Assembly (NCBI GenBank): GCA_013298245.1
Contig: JAAFHD010000266.1
Span: 1-5,584 of the forward strand
Length of the DNA stretch: 5,584 bases
From: Alphaproteobacteria bacterium
Lineage (GTDB): Bacteria; Pseudomonadota; Alphaproteobacteria; Acetobacterales; Acetobacteraceae
Reading direction: 5' to 3'
A model generated the notes under the pieces. It saw nothing but the letters and a program-made list of their open reading frames with translations. It was not told where the DNA came from and made no database searches. The position numbers and the translations under genes are program-made. Below are positions 1 through 5,584 of this stretch, piece by piece (position 1 is the first letter of the stretch; the number at the start of each line of letters is the position of its first letter).

Positions 1-544
1 TGCCATGGCAACGGTGAAAAGCGCCGATGCGAAGAAGGTGCTGACCATGCGCGCGGCGAGCTTTGACCCGGTGCCGGCGACGGGTGGTTCGGCTTCGGTG
101 GAGTCGATTGGTGGCGCGGGTGATCCGGGGCTTTCCAGCTTTGTCGGCGCGGAAGTGTCGAAGAGCGAGCGGCCGGAACTGACCGCGGCGCGGATCGTGA
201 TTTCCGGTGGGCGTGCGCTCGGGTCTTCGGAGAATTTCGGCATCATCGAGAAGGTGGCGGATTTGATGGGTGCCGCGATCGGCGCCTCGCGCGCCGCCGT
301 GGATGCGGGCTATGCGCCGAATGATATGCAGGTGGGGCAGACGGGCAAGATTGTCGCGCCCGAGCTGTATATTGCCGTCGGCATTTCAGGCGCGATTCAG
401 CATTTGGCGGGCATGAAGGACAGCAAGGTCATTGTCGCCATCAACAAGGATGAGGAGGCGCCGATCTTCCAGGTCGCCGATTACGGCCTGGTGGGTGACC
501 TGTTCAAACTGATGCCGGAACTCGAAGCCGAGCTGGGGAAATAG
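1..544 (+). CDS. etfA: Electron transfer flavoprotein subunit alpha, C-terminal part (5' end outside window)
   Basis: Alpha subunit of the soluble heterodimeric ETF, which takes electrons from acyl-CoA and related dehydrogenases through its FAD and passes them to ETF:quinone oxidoreductase. About 180 residues are visible of a family length near 310. The reading frame is open to the window edge, and the ATG at 5 falls inside the conserved ATVKS segment, so it is an internal methionine and not the start. Counting from that ATG, the FAD-binding C-terminal domain shows SGGRALGS (67-74), QVGQTGK (109-115), [12 protein letters not shown] (126-137) and the [10 protein letters not shown]...ADYG block (146-161), all hallmarks of EtfA. 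The stop is TAG at 542-544, 3 bases before the next gene. Inference: etfB probably lies just upstream, outside the window. Identity is very secure. Confidence 0.97.
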   Translation, partial: AMATVKSADAKKVLTMRAASFDPVPATGGSASVESIGGAGDPGLSSFVGAEVSKSERPELTAARIVISGGRALGSSENFGIIEKVADLMGAAIGASRAAVDAGYAPNDMQVGQTGKIVAPELYIAVGISGAIQHLAGMKDSKVIVAINKDEEAPIFQVADYGLVGDLFKLMPELEAELGK

Positions 545-547
545 ACC

Positions 548-1468
548 ATGCCTGATGCCATTCTCGCCCCGCGTGATGCCGCGGCGCCGACGCGCGAAAT
601 CCAGTCTGTCGGGATTATCGGCGCGGGGCAGATGGGCAATGGCATCGCGCATGTCTGCGCGCTAGCGGGGCTGCCGGTGACGGTGGTGGATATCAACCCG
701 AAGGCGCTGGACAAGGCGGTTTCGACCATCCATCGCAACATGGAACGCCAGATCAGCCGCAAGCTGATCGACGCGGCGGACCGTGACGCGGCGCTGGCGC
801 GCATCACCACCAGCACGGATATGGCGGCCTTCGCCAACACCGATTTCGTGGTGGAAGCGGCGACGGAAAACGAAGCGATCAAGCGCGAGGTGTTCAAGGC
901 GCTGTGCCCGCATCTGAAGCCGGATGCGATGCTGGCGTCGAACACCTCGTCCATTTCCATCACGCGGCTGGGTGCGGCCACCGACCGCCCGGCGCGGTTC
1001 ATCGGCATGCACTTCATGAACCCGGTGCCGGTGATGAAGCTGGTGGAGGTGATCCGCGGCATCGCCACGGATGAGCCGACCTACCAGGCGGTGAACAACC
1101 TGGCGCATAAGCTGGGCAAGACCACGTCCACCTCCGAGGATTTTCCGGCCTTTATCGTCAACCGCATCCTGGTGCCGATGATCAATGAGGCCGTCTACGC
1201 GCTGTACGAAGGCGTGGGCGATATCGTGTCGATCGACACCGGCATGAAGCTGGGCGCGAACCACCCGATGGGGCCGCTGGAACTGGCGGATTTCATCGGG
1301 CTGGATACCTGCCTTTCGATCATGCAGGTGCTGCATGATGGCATGAGCGACAGCAAATACCGCGCCTGCCCGCTGCTGGTGAAATACGTGGAAGCCGGCT
1401 GGTATGGGCGCAAGACGGGCAAAGGGTTCTACGATTATTCCGTGGACCCGCCGCGTCCCTCGCGCTGA
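548..1468 (+). CDS. hbd: 3-hydroxybutyryl-CoA dehydrogenase (NAD-dependent 3-hydroxyacyl-CoA dehydrogenase)
   Basis: Cytoplasmic enzyme interconverting (S)-3-hydroxyacyl-CoA and 3-oxoacyl-CoA with NAD(H), in beta-oxidation or short-chain acyl-CoA metabolism. The 306 residues hold a Rossmann domain with GAGQMG (25-30) and an acidic NAD-selecting Asp48 after beta-2 (VVD), then EAATE (103-107), SNTSS (131-135), GMHFMNP (153-159) and the C-terminal helical domain with HPMGPLELADFIGLD (239-253). The catalytic dyad His155-Glu167, plus Ser134 and Asn205, match the spacing of the mitochondrial enzyme, so the active site looks intact. Family members are usually about 280-295 residues; the surplus is an Ala/Pro-rich N-terminal leader of about 18 residues. 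No other start codon lies before the Rossmann fold, and a GGGGA Shine-Dalgarno at 535-539 supports ATG 548. It follows etfA by 3 bases, so co-expression is likely. The exact chain-length preference (hbd versus paaH/fadB-like) cannot be told from sequence. Confidence 0.95.
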   Translation: MPDAILAPRDAAAPTREIQSVGIIGAGQMGNGIAHVCALAGLPVTVVDINPKALDKAVSTIHRNMERQISRKLIDAADRDAALARITTSTDMAAFANTDFVVEAATENEAIKREVFKALCPHLKPDAMLASNTSSISITRLGAATDRPARFIGMHFMNPVPVMKLVEVIRGIATDEPTYQAVNNLAHKLGKTTSTSEDFPAFIVNRILVPMINEAVYALYEGVGDIVSIDTGMKLGANHPMGPLELADFIGLDTCLSIMQVLHDGMSDSKYRACPLLVKYVEAGWYGRKTGKGFYDYSVDPPRPSR

Positions 1469-1471
1469 AGC

Positions 1472-2086
1472 ATGGAACTCGCCGGCATCCTGGTTTTTTC
1501 GGCGGCCTATCTGATGGCTACGGCGTCGCCCGGCCCCGGCACAGCGGCCCTGGTGGCGCGCGTGCTGGCGCGTGGCACGCGTGGAACGCCCGCCTTCATC
1601 GCCGGTTTCATCCTGGGTGACCTGGTGTGGTTCGCCATCGCCGCCACCGGCCTGGCGGTGCTGGCACAGCAACTCGCCTGGCTGTTCATCGCGCTGAAGT
1701 ATGCCGGCGCGGCATACCTGTTGTGGCTGGCGTGGAAGTTCTGGACGGCGCCCGCCACGCCCGTTTCGGCCGATGCCGCCACGCCCGCCGACGGCGCGCC
1801 GCGCCTGTTCATGGCCGGCCTGCTCATCACGCTGGGCAACCCGAAGGTGATCCTGTTCTTCGTGGCGCTTCTCCCGGCCGTCATCGACATGACGCGCCTC
1901 ACCCCACTCGCCTATCTCGAGCTCACCATCCTCATCACGCTCATCCTCGGCTGCGTCCTCACCGCCTACACCCTCGCCGCCGCCCAGGCGCGCCGCGCCT
2001 TCACCTCGCCCCGCGCCGTGCGCGTCATGAACCGCGGCGCCGGCGTCGCCATGGCAGGCGCCGCCGCCGCCATCGCCACGCGATAG
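1472..2086 (+). CDS. LysE/RhtB family amino-acid/metabolite exporter
   Basis: Inner-membrane exporter of the LysE translocator family, which includes efflux proteins for lysine, threonine, homoserine and similar compounds; the substrate cannot be assigned here. The 204 residues match the usual length (about 200-210). The family signature SPGPGT sits at 19-24, followed by the glycine-rich stretch through AGFILGD (44-50), KYAGAAYLLWLAWKFW (76-91) and LITLGNPKVILFF (118-130). Hydrophobic segments at about 4-18, 41-63, 65-88, 112-136, 147-170 and 187-202 suggest six membrane passes, with a polar Ala/Pro/Asp loop at 92-110. The start ATG is 3 bases after the preceding stop; its Shine-Dalgarno is weak, so translational coupling is likely. 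No clear terminator follows. Odd feature: leucine codons change sharply from CTG to CTC after about base 1860 (see findings). Confidence 0.92.
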   Translation: MELAGILVFSAAYLMATASPGPGTAALVARVLARGTRGTPAFIAGFILGDLVWFAIAATGLAVLAQQLAWLFIALKYAGAAYLLWLAWKFWTAPATPVSADAATPADGAPRLFMAGLLITLGNPKVILFFVALLPAVIDMTRLTPLAYLELTILITLILGCVLTAYTLAAAQARRAFTSPRAVRVMNRGAGVAMAGAAAAIATR

Positions 2087-2115
2087 TCTTTGCGCCGCGG
2101 ATTCACGGGTTCCAG

Positions 2116-2137
2116 CCCCCCTTGCCCCCCGCCCCCC
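2116..2137 (+). repeat. Three C6 tracts upstream of ffs
   Basis: Runs of six cytosines lie at 2116-2121, 2125-2130 and 2132-2137, separated by TTG and G. They sit between the exporter stop and the SRP RNA gene, the last one inside the proposed promoter spacer. The complementary strand carries three G6 runs, which could form non-B DNA. With only three G runs a classic three-tetrad quadruplex is not satisfied without bulges. Confidence 0.6.
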
Positions 2138-2150
2138 GGCACGCGATATG
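2122..2150 (+). promoter_or_regulatory. ffs: Candidate sigma70-type promoter of ffs (and possibly dnaX)
   Basis: TTGCCC (2122-2127) resembles a -35 box and GATATG (2145-2150) a -10 box, with a 17-base spacer. This would place transcription start near G2157, exactly where the terminal SRP RNA helix begins. The match is modest: TTG is kept in the -35 and the -10 shares the central AT pattern. Support comes mostly from position. Since nothing terminates transcription between ffs and dnaX, the same promoter could feed dnaX and the genes after it. Confidence 0.45.
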
Positions 2151-2155
2151 GGTGT

Positions 2156-2253
2156 TGGAAGGTCGGCGGTGGACGTGCTCCTCGCCAACCCGGTCAGGTC
2201 CGGAAGGAAGCAGCCGTAACGGGTTCTTGCGCGGGTCGCTTGCCGGTCTTCCA
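2156..2253 (+). ncRNA. ffs: Signal recognition particle RNA, bacterial small type (4.5S RNA)
   Basis: RNA scaffold that binds the Ffh M domain and its receptor FtsY for co-translational targeting of membrane proteins. The conserved domain IV runs from 2192 to 2215 (GGTCAGGTC...AGCAGCC) with a GGAA tetraloop at 2202-2205 closed by C-G pairs and the asymmetric/symmetric internal-loop bases that contact Ffh. The helix below pairs AACCCG (2187-2192) with CGGGTT (2220-2225). The terminal helix pairs TGGAAG (2156-2161) with CTTCCA (2248-2253) and continues through GTCGGCG with TGCCGGT (2241-2247), partly by G-U pairs. About 98 bases, normal for the small type; there is no Alu domain. The ends are set by pairing and could extend a few bases, since GGGT at 2150-2153 could also pair with ACCC at 2253-2256. 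Linkage to dnaX is common in alphaproteobacteria. Confidence 0.95.
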
Positions 2254-2264
2254 CCCTTGATACT

Positions 2265-2275
2265 CGGGAGGCCCG
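2265..2275 (+). promoter_or_regulatory. dnaX: dnaX ribosome binding site inside a small hairpin
   Basis: GGGAGG (2266-2271) is a strong Shine-Dalgarno, 5 bases before ATG 2277, and decides this start. The same bases can fold as CGGG-AGG-CCCG, a four-pair hairpin with a three-base loop (2265-2275), which would partly hide the site. It begins only about 12 bases after the SRP RNA ends. Confidence 0.6.
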
Positions 2276-2276
2276 G

Positions 2277-4133
2277 ATGAGTGATCTCTTGGGCGATGTG
2301 CCGGAAGACGCCATCCCCGAACCGCCCGCCCCCGATGGCCCCGGCCTGTTCGGCGAAGCGCCACCCGCGCCCCCGCCGCCACCGAAACCCGCCGACAACC
2401 AGCCCTATCGCGTGCTCGCGCGCAAATACCGCCCCAGCACCTTCTCCGAACTGGTCGGCCAGGATGCGCTGGTCCGCACGCTGCGCAACGCCTTCGCGTC
2501 CAACCGCGTCGCACACGCCTTCATGCTGACCGGCGTGCGCGGCGTCGGCAAAACCACCACCGCCCGCATCATCGCCCGCGCGCTGAACTGCATCGGCGTG
2601 GATGGCACCGGCGGCCCCACGCCCGAACCCTGCGGCACCTGCGCCAACTGCACCGCCATCCTGGCCGACCGCCACCCCGATGTCGTGGAACTGGACGCCG
2701 CGTCCAACAACGGCGTCGATGACGTGCGCGAATTGCGCGAAGCCGTGCGCTTCCGCCCCAGCATGGCGCGCTTCAAGGTCTATATCCTCGACGAAGTGCA
2801 CATGCTGTCCAACGCGGCCTTCAACGCGCTTCTGAAAACGCTGGAGGAACCGCCGCCGGCGGTGAAGTTCATCTTCGCCACCACGGAATTGCGCAAGGTG
2901 CCGCCCACCATCCTCTCGCGCTGCCAGACCTTCCATTTGCCGCGCGTTCCGCAGGCCGTTTTGCGCGCGCATTACGGCGCCATCTGCGGCAAGGAATCCG
3001 TGGTCGCCGAGGACGAAGCGCTCGCCATCATCGCCCGCGCCGCCGATGGTTCCGTGCGCGACGGCCTGTCGCTGTTGGACCAGGCGATCGCGCTGTCCGC
3101 CGGTCGCGTCACAGCCGAATCCGTGCGCGAAATGCTGGGCCTGGCCGACCGCACGCTGGTGCTGGACGCACTCGAAGCCGCGCTGTCCGGCGAGCTGCCG
3201 GCCATGCTGACCGCACTCGACCGCGCGCATGAACGCGGCGCCGAACCCGCCGTCATGCTGGCCGATATGCTGGAGCTGACGCACACGCTCACGCGCCTCA
3301 ACGCCGTGCCGTCACTCGCGAAGGACGGCGCGCTGCCGGAACACGAACGCACGCGCGGCGCCGCGCTGGCCGCGAAATTATCGGTCCCCGTGCTGGGCCG
3401 CGCCTGGCAAATCCTGATGAAAGGCGTGCCCGAATTGCAGGACGCGCCAGACCGTCGCGTCGCCCTGGAAATGCTGCTGTTCCGCCTGGCGCATCTGTCG
3501 GACATGCCCACGCCCGCCGACCTGGTACGCCGCCTGACCGAAGGCGGCGCTGCGCCCGCACCGCGCCCCGCACCCAGCGGCGGTGGCGGCGACCTGCGCG
3601 CGATCGCCGGTGGCGGCGCCGTTGCCGTCGCGGTGCCCACCGCGCCGATGCCCACCACCTGGCAGGACGTGGTCGCGCTGTCGGCCGACGCAGACCCCAT
3701 GCTGCACGCCGCGTTGCGCCACGAAGTGCAGCCGGTGTCACTGGCACCTGGCCGCGTGGAGATCGCGCCGCGCCCGGCCGCGCCGCGCGATGTCGCCGCA
3801 CGCCTTTCCGCCATGCTGGAACGCGCCACCGGCACGCGCTGGCTGGTCGGCCTGTCGCGCGCCGAGGCCGCGCCCACCTTGGCCGAACAATCCCGCGCCG
3901 CGGATGCCGACCGCCTGACCATCGCCCGCGCCGACCCCTTCGTGCAGGCCATTCTCAGCGCCTTCCCCGGCGCCGAAATCATGACCGTGCGCGACAGCGC
4001 CGCCGACCAATACGGCCTGTCCGCCCCCGCCACCTTGACCGGCGCGGCGCCCACGCCCGACAACCTGCCAGACTTCGCCCCGCCCGACGCCATGCCGGCC
4101 TGGGACGACGACGACATGCCCCCGGAGGACTGA
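2277..4133 (+). CDS. dnaX: DNA polymerase III subunit gamma/tau (clamp loader ATPase)
   Basis: Motor subunit of the replicative clamp loader, which opens and loads the beta clamp and, as tau, ties the polymerase to the DnaB helicase. The 618 residues begin with an acidic, proline-rich leader (1-42, with PPPPP), then the AAA+ core starting [10 protein letters not shown] (44-53). Walker A is GVRGVGKTT (86-94). The zinc module has Cys105, Cys119, Cys122 and Cys125. Walker B is VYILDEVH (168-175), sensor 1 ATTE (201-204), the SRC arginine-finger motif 214-216 and sensor 2 SVRD (259-262). A collar domain follows to about 410, an Ala/Pro/Gly linker (about 422-460), and a tau C-terminal domain with [18 protein letters not shown] (551-568), ending in an acidic tail. 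Full tau length; I see no A-rich slippery heptamer for programmed frameshifting to gamma. The start is set by GGGAGG at 2266-2271. The stop overlaps ybaB by one base. Confidence 0.97.
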   Translation: MSDLLGDVPEDAIPEPPAPDGPGLFGEAPPAPPPPPKPADNQPYRVLARKYRPSTFSELVGQDALVRTLRNAFASNRVAHAFMLTGVRGVGKTTTARIIARALNCIGVDGTGGPTPEPCGTCANCTAILADRHPDVVELDAASNNGVDDVRELREAVRFRPSMARFKVYILDEVHMLSNAAFNALLKTLEEPPPAVKFIFATTELRKVPPTILSRCQTFHLPRVPQAVLRAHYGAICGKESVVAEDEALAIIARAADGSVRDGLSLLDQAIALSAGRVTAESVREMLGLADRTLVLDALEAALSGELPAMLTALDRAHERGAEPAVMLADMLELTHTLTRLNAVPSLAKDGALPEHERTRGAALAAKLSVPVLGRAWQILMKGVPELQDAPDRRVALEMLLFRLAHLSDMPTPADLVRRLTEGGAAPAPRPAPSGGGGDLRAIAGGGAVAVAVPTAPMPTTWQDVVALSADADPMLHAALRHEVQPVSLAPGRVEIAPRPAAPRDVAARLSAMLERATGTRWLVGLSRAEAAPTLAEQSRAADADRLTIARADPFVQAILSAFPGAEIMTVRDSAADQYGLSAPATLTGAAPTPDNLPDFAPPDAMPAWDDDDMPPED

Positions 4134-4456
4134 TGAAAAACCTCGCCAACATGATGAAATCCGCGCAGCAGATGCAGACCCGCATGGCGGAAATGCAGGC
4201 GCGCCTGGAAGCGACACTGGTCGAAGGCCAGGCCGGTGCGGGCATGGTCAAAATCTCGCTGACCGGCAAGGGCGAATTGAAGCGCATCGCGATCGACCCC
4301 AGCCTGATGGTGGCGGATGACCGCGAAGTGCTGGAAGACCTGATCGTCGCCGCCCACGCGGACGCCAAGCAAAAAGTCGAAGCCATGATGGCCGAGGAAA
4401 TGCAGAAGGCCACCGCGGGGATGTCCCTGCCGCCCGGCATGAAGCTGCCCTTCTGA
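4133..4456 (+). CDS. ybaB: YbaB/EbfC family nucleoid-associated protein
   Basis: Small dimeric DNA-binding protein of the YbaB/EbfC family, usually encoded between dnaX and recR and thought to act in nucleoid organisation or recombination-linked processes. The 107 residues match the family length. Visible landmarks are the N-terminal Gln/Met-rich helix (about 2-30, [14 protein letters not shown]), the central strands with [20 protein letters not shown] (32-51), the IDPSL turn (54-58), and the C-terminal helix (about 62-92) followed by a Pro/Gly/Met tail. It is methionine-rich, with 13 Met. The start ATG overlaps the dnaX stop (TGATG) and has GGAGG at 4124-4128, 4 bases upstream, so it is coupled to dnaX but also has its own strong ribosome site. 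The stop overlaps the next start in the same way. Confidence 0.95.
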   Translation: MKNLANMMKSAQQMQTRMAEMQARLEATLVEGQAGAGMVKISLTGKGELKRIAIDPSLMVADDREVLEDLIVAAHADAKQKVEAMMAEEMQKATAGMSLPPGMKLPF

Positions 4457-4818
4457 TGATCTTCGCCACCACATCCACGATCCAGGGGCGCGAGATCGAG
4501 ACCTATCTCGGCATCGTCTTCGGCGATGCGGTGCTGGGCGTGAACGTGTTCAAGGACATCCTGGGCTCCATCCGCGACATCGTGGGCGGGCGGTCCGGCA
4601 CCTATGAACGCGAACTCGGCACCGCGCGCGACACCGCGCTGGCCGCGCTGACGGAACAGGCGCGCGCCTTGGGCGCCGACGGCATTGTCGGCATCGATAT
4701 CGACTACGAAGTGCTGGGCTCCGGCGGCGGCATGCTGATGGTCTCGGCCTCCGGCACCGCGGTGAAGTTCAAGGGCGGCGTGGGCACGGCCGCCGGCAGC
4801 CCCTGGACCGCGGCATGA
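4456..4818 (+). CDS. YbjQ/UPF0145 family protein
   Basis: Member of the YbjQ/UPF0145 (DUF74) family, a small protein that forms homo-oligomers in solved structures; its cellular role is unknown. The family is often labelled 'heavy-metal-binding domain', but this protein has no Cys and no His, so metal binding is not supported by its residues. The 120 residues show the conserved core: an N-terminal strand ending in [18 protein letters not shown] (11-28), [20 protein letters not shown] (29-48), an amphipathic helix about 50-72 with TARDTAL, and [15 protein letters not shown] (71-85), then [11 protein letters not shown] (93-103). A tail of about 13 residues ([13 protein letters not shown]) makes it slightly longer than typical (about 105-110). 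Its start overlaps the ybaB stop by one base with no clear Shine-Dalgarno, so it likely depends on coupling. It separates ybaB from recR, which are usually adjacent. Confidence 0.9.
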   Translation: MIFATTSTIQGREIETYLGIVFGDAVLGVNVFKDILGSIRDIVGGRSGTYERELGTARDTALAALTEQARALGADGIVGIDIDYEVLGSGGGMLMVSASGTAVKFKGGVGTAAGSPWTAA

Positions 4819-4953
4819 TTTTCATGCCCTCAAACGCCGGGCGCGCGCTCCGCGCGCTTGGCTTCCGCCGCAGCAAGGGCATCGCCCGTTGAAAGGGCTC
4901 ATGGGCGGCGCCGGCCGCCTTGCGGCCGGATACCGGTGGCACCTGATCCTGAC
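4819..4953 (+). repeat. Palindromic intergenic element before recR (two strong hairpins)
   Basis: This gap holds a 12-pair hairpin, 4836-4847 with 4851-4862 and loop CTC (core GCGCGCG/CGCGCGC; two of the pairs are G-U on the + strand). It also holds a perfect 8-pair hairpin, CCGGCCGC (4911-4918) with GCGGCCGG (4922-4929) and loop CTT. Between them GCCC (4884-4887) can pair either with GGGC 4877-4880 or GGGC 4894-4897, so a branched fold is possible. Neither hairpin is followed by a T run, so neither is a classic intrinsic terminator. The shape resembles dispersed REP-like palindromes, but only one copy is in view, so that is an inference. No clear recR ribosome site is left in it; GGTGG at 4935-4939 is 14 bases from the ATG. 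Confidence 0.65.
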
Positions 4954-5550
4954 ATGAGACCCAACGACCCCATCGAAATCCTGATCGCGCAACTCGCGCG
5001 CCTGCCTGGCCTTGGCCGGCGCAGCGCACGCCGCGCCGTGCTGCGCATGCTGCAAGACCCCGCGCGCCACATCACACCCCTGGCCGACGCACTGCGCGCC
5101 GCCGCCGCCGCCGTCATGCCCTGCCGGCAATGCGGCAACCTCGACAGCCAAGACCCCTGCCGCATCTGCACCGACCCCACGCGCGACGGCGCCGTGCTGT
5201 GCGTGGTGGAAAGCGTCTCCGAACTCTGGGCGCTGGAACGCGCACACGCCCACGGCGGCCGCTACCACGTCCTCGGCGGCCTGCTCTCCGCACTCGGCGG
5301 CATCGGCCCCGAAGACCTGCGCATCACACCCCTGCTGGACCGCATCGCCGCCGGCAACATCACCGAAATCATCCTGGCCCTGCCCGCCACCGTCGACGGC
5401 GCCGCCACCACCCACGTCCTGACCGAACGCCTCGCCCCCACCGGCATCACCGTCACACGCCTGGCACAAGGCGTCCCCATCGGCGGCGCCCTGGACGTGC
5501 TCGACGACGGCACGCTGGCCGCCGCACTACGGGCACGACGCGCGGTATAG
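4954..5550 (+). CDS. recR: Recombination mediator protein RecR
   Basis: Ring-forming DNA-binding partner of RecO (and RecF) that helps load RecA on SSB-coated single strands during gap and break repair. From ATG 4954 the protein has 198 residues, the normal length. It shows the helix-hairpin-helix LPGLGRRSARRA (17-28), a C4 zinc finger (Cys57, Cys60, Cys69, Cys72), the Toprim domain starting VLCVVES (81-87), the GGRYHVLGGLLSAL block (101-114) with GIGPEDL (116-122), and the C-terminal VPIGGALDVLDDGTL (174-188). Compared with other RecR proteins, Glu90 stands where Asp is common after VVE, a conservative change. The frame opens upstream with a TTG at 4858, but that would translate the hairpin element and add 32 atypical residues. 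Shine-Dalgarno is weak. The gene stands 135 bases after ybjQ, so it may depend on readthrough or a promoter I cannot identify. Confidence 0.96.
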   Translation: MRPNDPIEILIAQLARLPGLGRRSARRAVLRMLQDPARHITPLADALRAAAAAVMPCRQCGNLDSQDPCRICTDPTRDGAVLCVVESVSELWALERAHAHGGRYHVLGGLLSALGGIGPEDLRITPLLDRIAAGNITEIILALPATVDGAATTHVLTERLAPTGITVTRLAQGVPIGGALDVLDDGTLAAALRARRAV

Positions 5551-5551
5551 C

Positions 5552-5575
5552 GGGTGGGTTTTCGGGCGGGTTGGG
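5552..5575 (+). other. G-quadruplex-type motif downstream of recR
   Basis: Five GGG runs at 5552-5554, 5556-5558, 5564-5566, 5568-5570 and 5573-5575 are separated by loops of 1, 5, 1 and 2 bases, satisfying the standard four-run quadruplex pattern with one run to spare. It starts one base after the recR stop and is on the coding strand, so the recR mRNA would carry it. A T-rich stretch (TTGCTCTTT) follows up to the window edge. It could act in transcript ending or stability; this is inference. Confidence 0.6.
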
Positions 5576-5584
5576 TTGCTCTTT

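Noticed and set aside
5..7. ATG at 5 as a gene start
   Set aside because: It lies inside the conserved ATVKS segment of EtfA and the frame is open to the window edge, so the gene is cut by the window.
2087..2115. Terminator after the exporter gene
   Set aside because: Only very short stems (such as CCGCGG) and no T run; nothing supports an intrinsic terminator.
1627..2280. 217-codon + strand frame overlapping the exporter and ffs
   Set aside because: His/Arg/Pro-rich out-of-frame reading of the exporter that also runs through the SRP RNA; no ribosome site or domain.
662..2398. 578-codon open frame on the - strand across the dehydrogenase, exporter and ffs
   Set aside because: It is antisense to two clear genes and an SRP RNA, with low-complexity Arg/Gly/His-rich content and no recognisable domain; long antisense frames are expected with GC-biased codons.
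2546..2850. Programmed -1 frameshift in dnaX (short A runs at about 2549 and 2835)
   Set aside because: The A runs are only four long, lie inside the AAA+ core far from the tau/gamma boundary, and do not form an A AAA AAG-type heptamer.
2103..4474. Long - strand open frames opposite dnaX and ybaB
   Set aside because: They mirror dnaX codon bias, show no domain, and dnaX and ybaB are unambiguous on the + strand.
4858..4953. Upstream TTG start for recR
   Set aside because: It would translate the hairpin element, adding 32 residues not typical of RecR; ATG 4954 gives the standard 198 residues.
4822..5469. - strand frame opposite recR and the hairpin element
   Set aside because: Antisense to a clear recR; low-complexity Gly/Ala/Asp content with no domain.

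Overview
The window is high-GC chromosomal DNA (roughly two thirds G+C by eye, not computed) with all genes on the + strand. The order SRP RNA - dnaX - ybaB - recR, an electron-transfer flavoprotein gene next to a 3-hydroxybutyryl-CoA dehydrogenase gene, and the protein sequences themselves fit an alphaproteobacterium. The Rhodospirillales/Acetobacteraceae (Roseomonas-like bacteria) are my best guess, but this is recognition from memory and not a search result.

Region 1 (1-2086) is a metabolic block. It holds the C-terminal part of etfA (cut by the window edge), a complete NAD-dependent 3-hydroxyacyl-CoA dehydrogenase and a LysE/RhtB-type membrane exporter. Gaps are only 3 bases, so the three are probably one transcript. 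ETF carries electrons from acyl-CoA dehydrogenases to the quinone pool and the dehydrogenase does the next oxidation of beta-oxidation, so the first two belong together; the exporter may simply ride along.

Region 2 (2087-2276) is the only sizeable non-coding gap in the first half. It holds three C6 tracts, a plausible sigma70-type promoter and the small-type SRP RNA gene (ffs), which ends about 23 bases before the dnaX start codon.

Region 3 (2277-5550) is an information-processing block: dnaX (clamp-loader tau), ybaB (nucleoid-associated protein), a ybjQ/UPF0145 gene and recR (recombination mediator). dnaX-ybaB and ybaB-ybjQ each overlap by one base (TGATG), which points to translational coupling. 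recR is set off by a 135-base gap filled with strong hairpins, unlike the tight spacing elsewhere. The usual ybaB-recR neighbourhood is therefore interrupted by ybjQ plus a palindromic element.

I see no defence system, mobile element with a transposase, CRISPR array or other obviously new system; the genes are ordinary housekeeping genes. Worth a second look are the hairpin element before recR, a G-quadruplex-type motif just after recR, an abrupt leucine-codon switch inside the exporter gene, a near-total reversal of proline codon preference between the two ends of the window, and the SRP RNA gene running into the dnaX leader.
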